Positions 61,431 to 64,000 of a DNA stretch of 64,000 bases are shown one piece after another. Location of the stretch: the NCBI GenBank assembly GCA_032209605.1, contig JASFXZ010000007.1:22566264-22630263 (forward strand), read 5' to 3'. A program made the position numbers and the translations under genes. The notes beneath the pieces were generated by a model, which made no database searches, was not told the DNA's origin, and saw only the letters and a program-made list of their open reading frames with translations. This DNA comes from Mactromeris polynyma (Eukaryota; Mollusca; Bivalvia; Venerida; Mactridae). Position 1 is the first letter of the stretch, and every line of letters begins with the position of its first letter.

Positions 61431-61791
61431 TCGGTTTCAGTCATTCGCAGGCTATATTACAGCACAATCAATAAATATGTAATGCAGTTTGCCCCCTCAA
61501 TCCCCAATATTCTAAAGAAATCTCAATTGCGCCGGTGAAAAAATCTCCATTGCCATGAATGCGTACGAGAAAATCTCCATTGCCCAAGTGAAACTCGTTA
61601 CAAATGTATTTGTTTACAGTATATATCATAACATATTTATAAACAATATCTACACATTTATATACCACACTTTGTCGAATATGTGACATATTTAAAATAA
61701 AAATCGCTGTAAATTGAATTTTAATCTCCATTGTCCCCATTGCCCACACTAATTTCCATTGCGTATTTTAGTCATACCCGCCCGGGACCGA

Positions 61792-61796
61792 CCAAT
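61792..61796 (+). promoter_or_regulatory. CCAAT motif upstream of PXMP4
   Basis: GACCAATAAG lies about 50 bp before the PXMP4 ATG, in a local GC-rich patch (CCGCCCGGGACCGACC). It is plausibly part of a TATA-less housekeeping promoter. Confidence 0.35.
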
Positions 61797-61843
61797 AAGT
61801 GCTCACTTTTAACACCGTCCACGGCAAGTCACATGATCAAAAA

Positions 61844-63942
61844 ATGGCTACTACTGTGCATGCAATCGACGGTTTTCTAGCGTCCGGGCAGTATCGACCT
61901 ATCCTGTCGGTAATCAAAGGTCTTCGAAATGGAGCTGTGTAAGATGTTGTACATTTCTCCTTTTATAATCATAATGTAATACGCGTATTGCAAATAATCG
62001 TTGATGCACCAAGACGGCCCTAATCCCTTACAACCCACTGCCCAAACGGCCCCAAATTGGCCCAATCAAAGCCAAAGTCGGACTGGACCATGGCGCCCAA
62101 TTAAAGATACAGTCAATTTGCGATAATTCGCTATGGGAATTCACCGTGAAATTCTAATAAACACGTCTGACCATCAACATTTAGTAGATTTACTCCTAAT
62201 TCATATAAAAATTGTGATTTCTCAAACACAAAACAAGTTGGAAATGCGATAATTTGGACATTTAATTAACAAATTGCCTTAAATCAGCCTTGCGTTAAGT
62301 AACGGCTAACAGTCGCAAATTTTTTGCATTGTATCCCTGGCCCACTGTATCACATTGCCTGCACACAGGTAGCCAAATAGCAAAACATTACGAAACGATA
62401 GCCTCAAACGATAGCCTCAAAGTCAAATACCTTTACTGAACGCAGGGCAGTAATGAAAACTTGCATACAGCGTCATTGTTTTTTTCACACATCTTGCCAT
62501 TTTTGTTCTTTATGCCTGAAAGCGTGAAAGTTTATATATTGTGTGCATAATGATCTTGTCAAATAATTATTTGAATGTGATTAGATCTAGTACGTGGCAA
62601 TGATTACGGGTCCGTAATTGGCGTAATCCTAATTACGCTAGTAGACTCACATTCTAGTTCCATACAAGTAGTCAAAACTGTACAGACTACATTAACAGGA
62701 GTTGTAACTTTGGAGTAACAGAGGTGCTATTCTTCCGGAATTCCGGATTTCTGACCAAAAAAAAATAAAAAAAAATATATATATAAAAAAAATAAAAAAA
62801 AGCCACTTGCTAGGGGAACCTATGCCCCCCCCCCCCCCCCCCCCCCCCCCCCAGTTTCTGGTGTTGCAAAATAAAACACAGATTGATCAGTCTTGTTAGC
62901 CTGAAGGATATTCTAATGTAAGAGTAGACAGTCGAGCATTCCTTGTCAAGGCATAATTTAAAGGCATCCTAAGCCATCTAAAATCCCAGGAGCTTCACCC
63001 CCTGTGACCCTCACCAGGGCTTTGCCCTGGACCCACAAGGAGGTCTAACACAGCCCCCTTGACTCCCCGCGCAAATGTTCAGGATTTTTTTTTTGGGATC
63101 AATATCACCCCTGAGTAATCAACAGTACATGTTTATTACCGCAGACAATTGTTGAACAATGACATTATATAACTGACAATTTACTTGAAATGTATGTAAA
63201 TAATTTATAAACTTGCAAAAGCGTCTACTCCCTAACATTGGCGTAGACAAACATTGAAAATGTAGTTATTCAATTGACAATTTACTTTGTAATTAATGTA
63301 TGTAATAAATAGTATAATATATATCAATTAGCAAATAAATCACTGTGACATGTTCTGGTATTATGCTACTTTTTTAACAATTTTATATTTGACTTGTCTG
63401 AAACTGGCAATTCGTTGTCCATCACCAAATATATCCCAAGTTCGTCTCCTAAAGCAGATCGCAAGGCGCCATTGACCAATTTTTCGTGTTCCTCAAAACA
63501 TGACTTTATTTCAATATGTTAAGTGCTGTGGGGTGGATGTAAAATGCCCTGTACTTCGTCCGAAGTGTAGTTAACCTTAATAAACTTTTGTTAAATTTAC
63601 ACGAAAATGATGTTAGGTCGCTGTGGTGTAGTGGTTAGCATAACGGACCGGAAATCCGTAGACCCGGGTTCGAATCCCGGTAGCGTCATTGACCCGATTT
63701 TTCGTGTTCCTCAAAACATGACTTTATTGTAAAATTTCAAGACATGTGGGCAGTTCAATGTGGATTTTATTTTTACTATTGTTTTCTAATCTATGTGACA
63801 TATGTCTGTACCAAGTGATCAGATGTACAGATCGTAATTGAGTGTATTACCAATTATATATTAATTATTATCATTGCAGTTATGGTGCTAAGGTCAGGCT
63901 TCCTCATGCTCTGGTGATGACATTTCTTTTCAAGGATGGAAG
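61844..63942 (+). CDS. PXMP4: Peroxisomal membrane protein 4 (PXMP4/PMP24), first two exons
   Basis: Exon 1 (61844-61938) starts with AAAATGGCT and encodes MATTVHAIDGFLASGQYRP, then ILSVIKGLRNGA, ending in a GT/GTAAGA donor (phase 2). Exon 2 (63880-63942) follows a CATTGCAG acceptor and encodes VYGAKVRLPHALVMTFLFKD, then G, ending AG/GTACAG (phase 2). The joined signature RNGAVYGAKVR.PHALVMTFLF is the conserved N-terminal block of PXMP4, a multi-pass peroxisomal membrane protein of the Tim17/Tim22/Tim23/Pmp24 family whose transport role is not settled. About 52 residues of some 210 are present; the remaining exons lie past the window. Intron 1 holds a C-run, a CAGGGCTTTGCCCTGG repeat and two family A SINE copies. 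The gene is divergent from MASTL. Confidence 0.9.
62825..62852. repeat. C28 homopolymer
   Basis: Twenty-eight consecutive C bases in PXMP4 intron 1, preceded by an A-rich AAAAATAAAAAA-type stretch at 62757-62802. The true length may be uncertain for sequencing reasons. Confidence 0.9.
62940..63100. repeat. Dispersed-repeat fragment with CCAGGGCTTTGCCCTGG palindrome
   Basis: The phrase CCCAGGAGCTTCACCCCCTG followed by CCAGGGCTTTGCCCTGGACCC is GC-rich against its surroundings and of a kind repeated in many marine animal genomes. Element class unknown. Confidence 0.5.
63466..63513 (+). mobile_element. SINE family A, 3' fragment
   Basis: GCGCCATTGACCAATTTTTC, CGTGTTCCTCAAAACATGAC and TTTATTT only: the 3' flank of the family, sitting directly before a full copy. 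Confidence 0.75.
63537..63730 (+). mobile_element. tRNA-derived SINE (family A), long copy
   Basis: CTGTACTTCGTCCGAAGTGT, CCTTAATAAACTT, TTACACGAAAATGATG, then a tRNA-like head (anticodon stem ACGGA/TCCGT, loop CCGGAAA), GGGTTCGAATCCCGG (perfect B box), ATTGACCCGATTTTTCGTGT and AAAACATGACTTTATT. It has the best-kept head in the window, but position 33 is C and the acceptor stem is poor, so a functional tRNA is unlikely. Confidence 0.85.
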
Positions 63943-64000
63943 GTACAGATTAGGATTATATGGATTTATGAATCAATATGAACTTAATGTCAGCTTTTTC

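Noticed and set aside
63619..63690. tRNA gene with GGA or GGC anticodon (also at 8839-8911)
   Set aside because: C at position 33, a poor acceptor stem and shared non-tRNA flanks in every copy mark it as a SINE head.

Overview
The window is animal nuclear DNA, AT-rich, with short exons, GT-AG introns and many tRNA-derived SINEs, MITEs and minisatellites. A small 12-cysteine secreted protein resembling the oyster cvSI protease inhibitors (MEROPS I84) points to a bivalve mollusc. No bacterial, organellar or intact viral gene was seen. I rebuilt the gene models by hand from splice sites, reading phase and family resemblance. For the three complete multi-exon models, all exon phases join and the totals divide by three.

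Layout: (1) 0.8-11.7 kb, + strand. An orphan cysteine-rich exon (820-917) is followed by a complete four-exon cvSI-like gene (7639-11406, 93 aa). Four tandem arrays lie in or near it: 42-bp, about 60-bp palindromic, 65-bp and 14-bp. (2) 11.8-21.9 kb, - strand. An eight-exon ZIP metal transporter of SLC39A8/14 type (462 aa) converges on the cvSI-like gene. Its introns hold a 534-bp MITE, a broken Tc1/mariner element and a MITE carrying CRE palindromes. (3) 22-41 kb is gene-poor. It has a LINE 3' fragment, a 23-copy 70-bp satellite grown from a SINE tail, one unrecognised 257-aa gene (28759-29532, - strand), one unrecognised candidate exon and many repeats. (4) 41.1-55.3 kb, - strand. A complete 15-exon Greatwall/MASTL kinase (1071 aa). 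(5) 55.4-64 kb. A 6.5-kb divergent intergenic region with alternating 21-bp repeats, then the first two exons of PXMP4 (+ strand), which runs off the window end.

The genes are unrelated in function: secreted protease inhibitor, plasma-membrane metal importer, mitotic kinase and peroxisomal membrane protein. This is ordinary animal gene order, not an operon or island. The most distinctive signal is in the repeats. Two arrays appear to have grown from the ends of transposable elements (a MITE terminus and a SINE tail). One array is a run of near-perfect hairpins. One MITE family carries full TGACGTCA sites.
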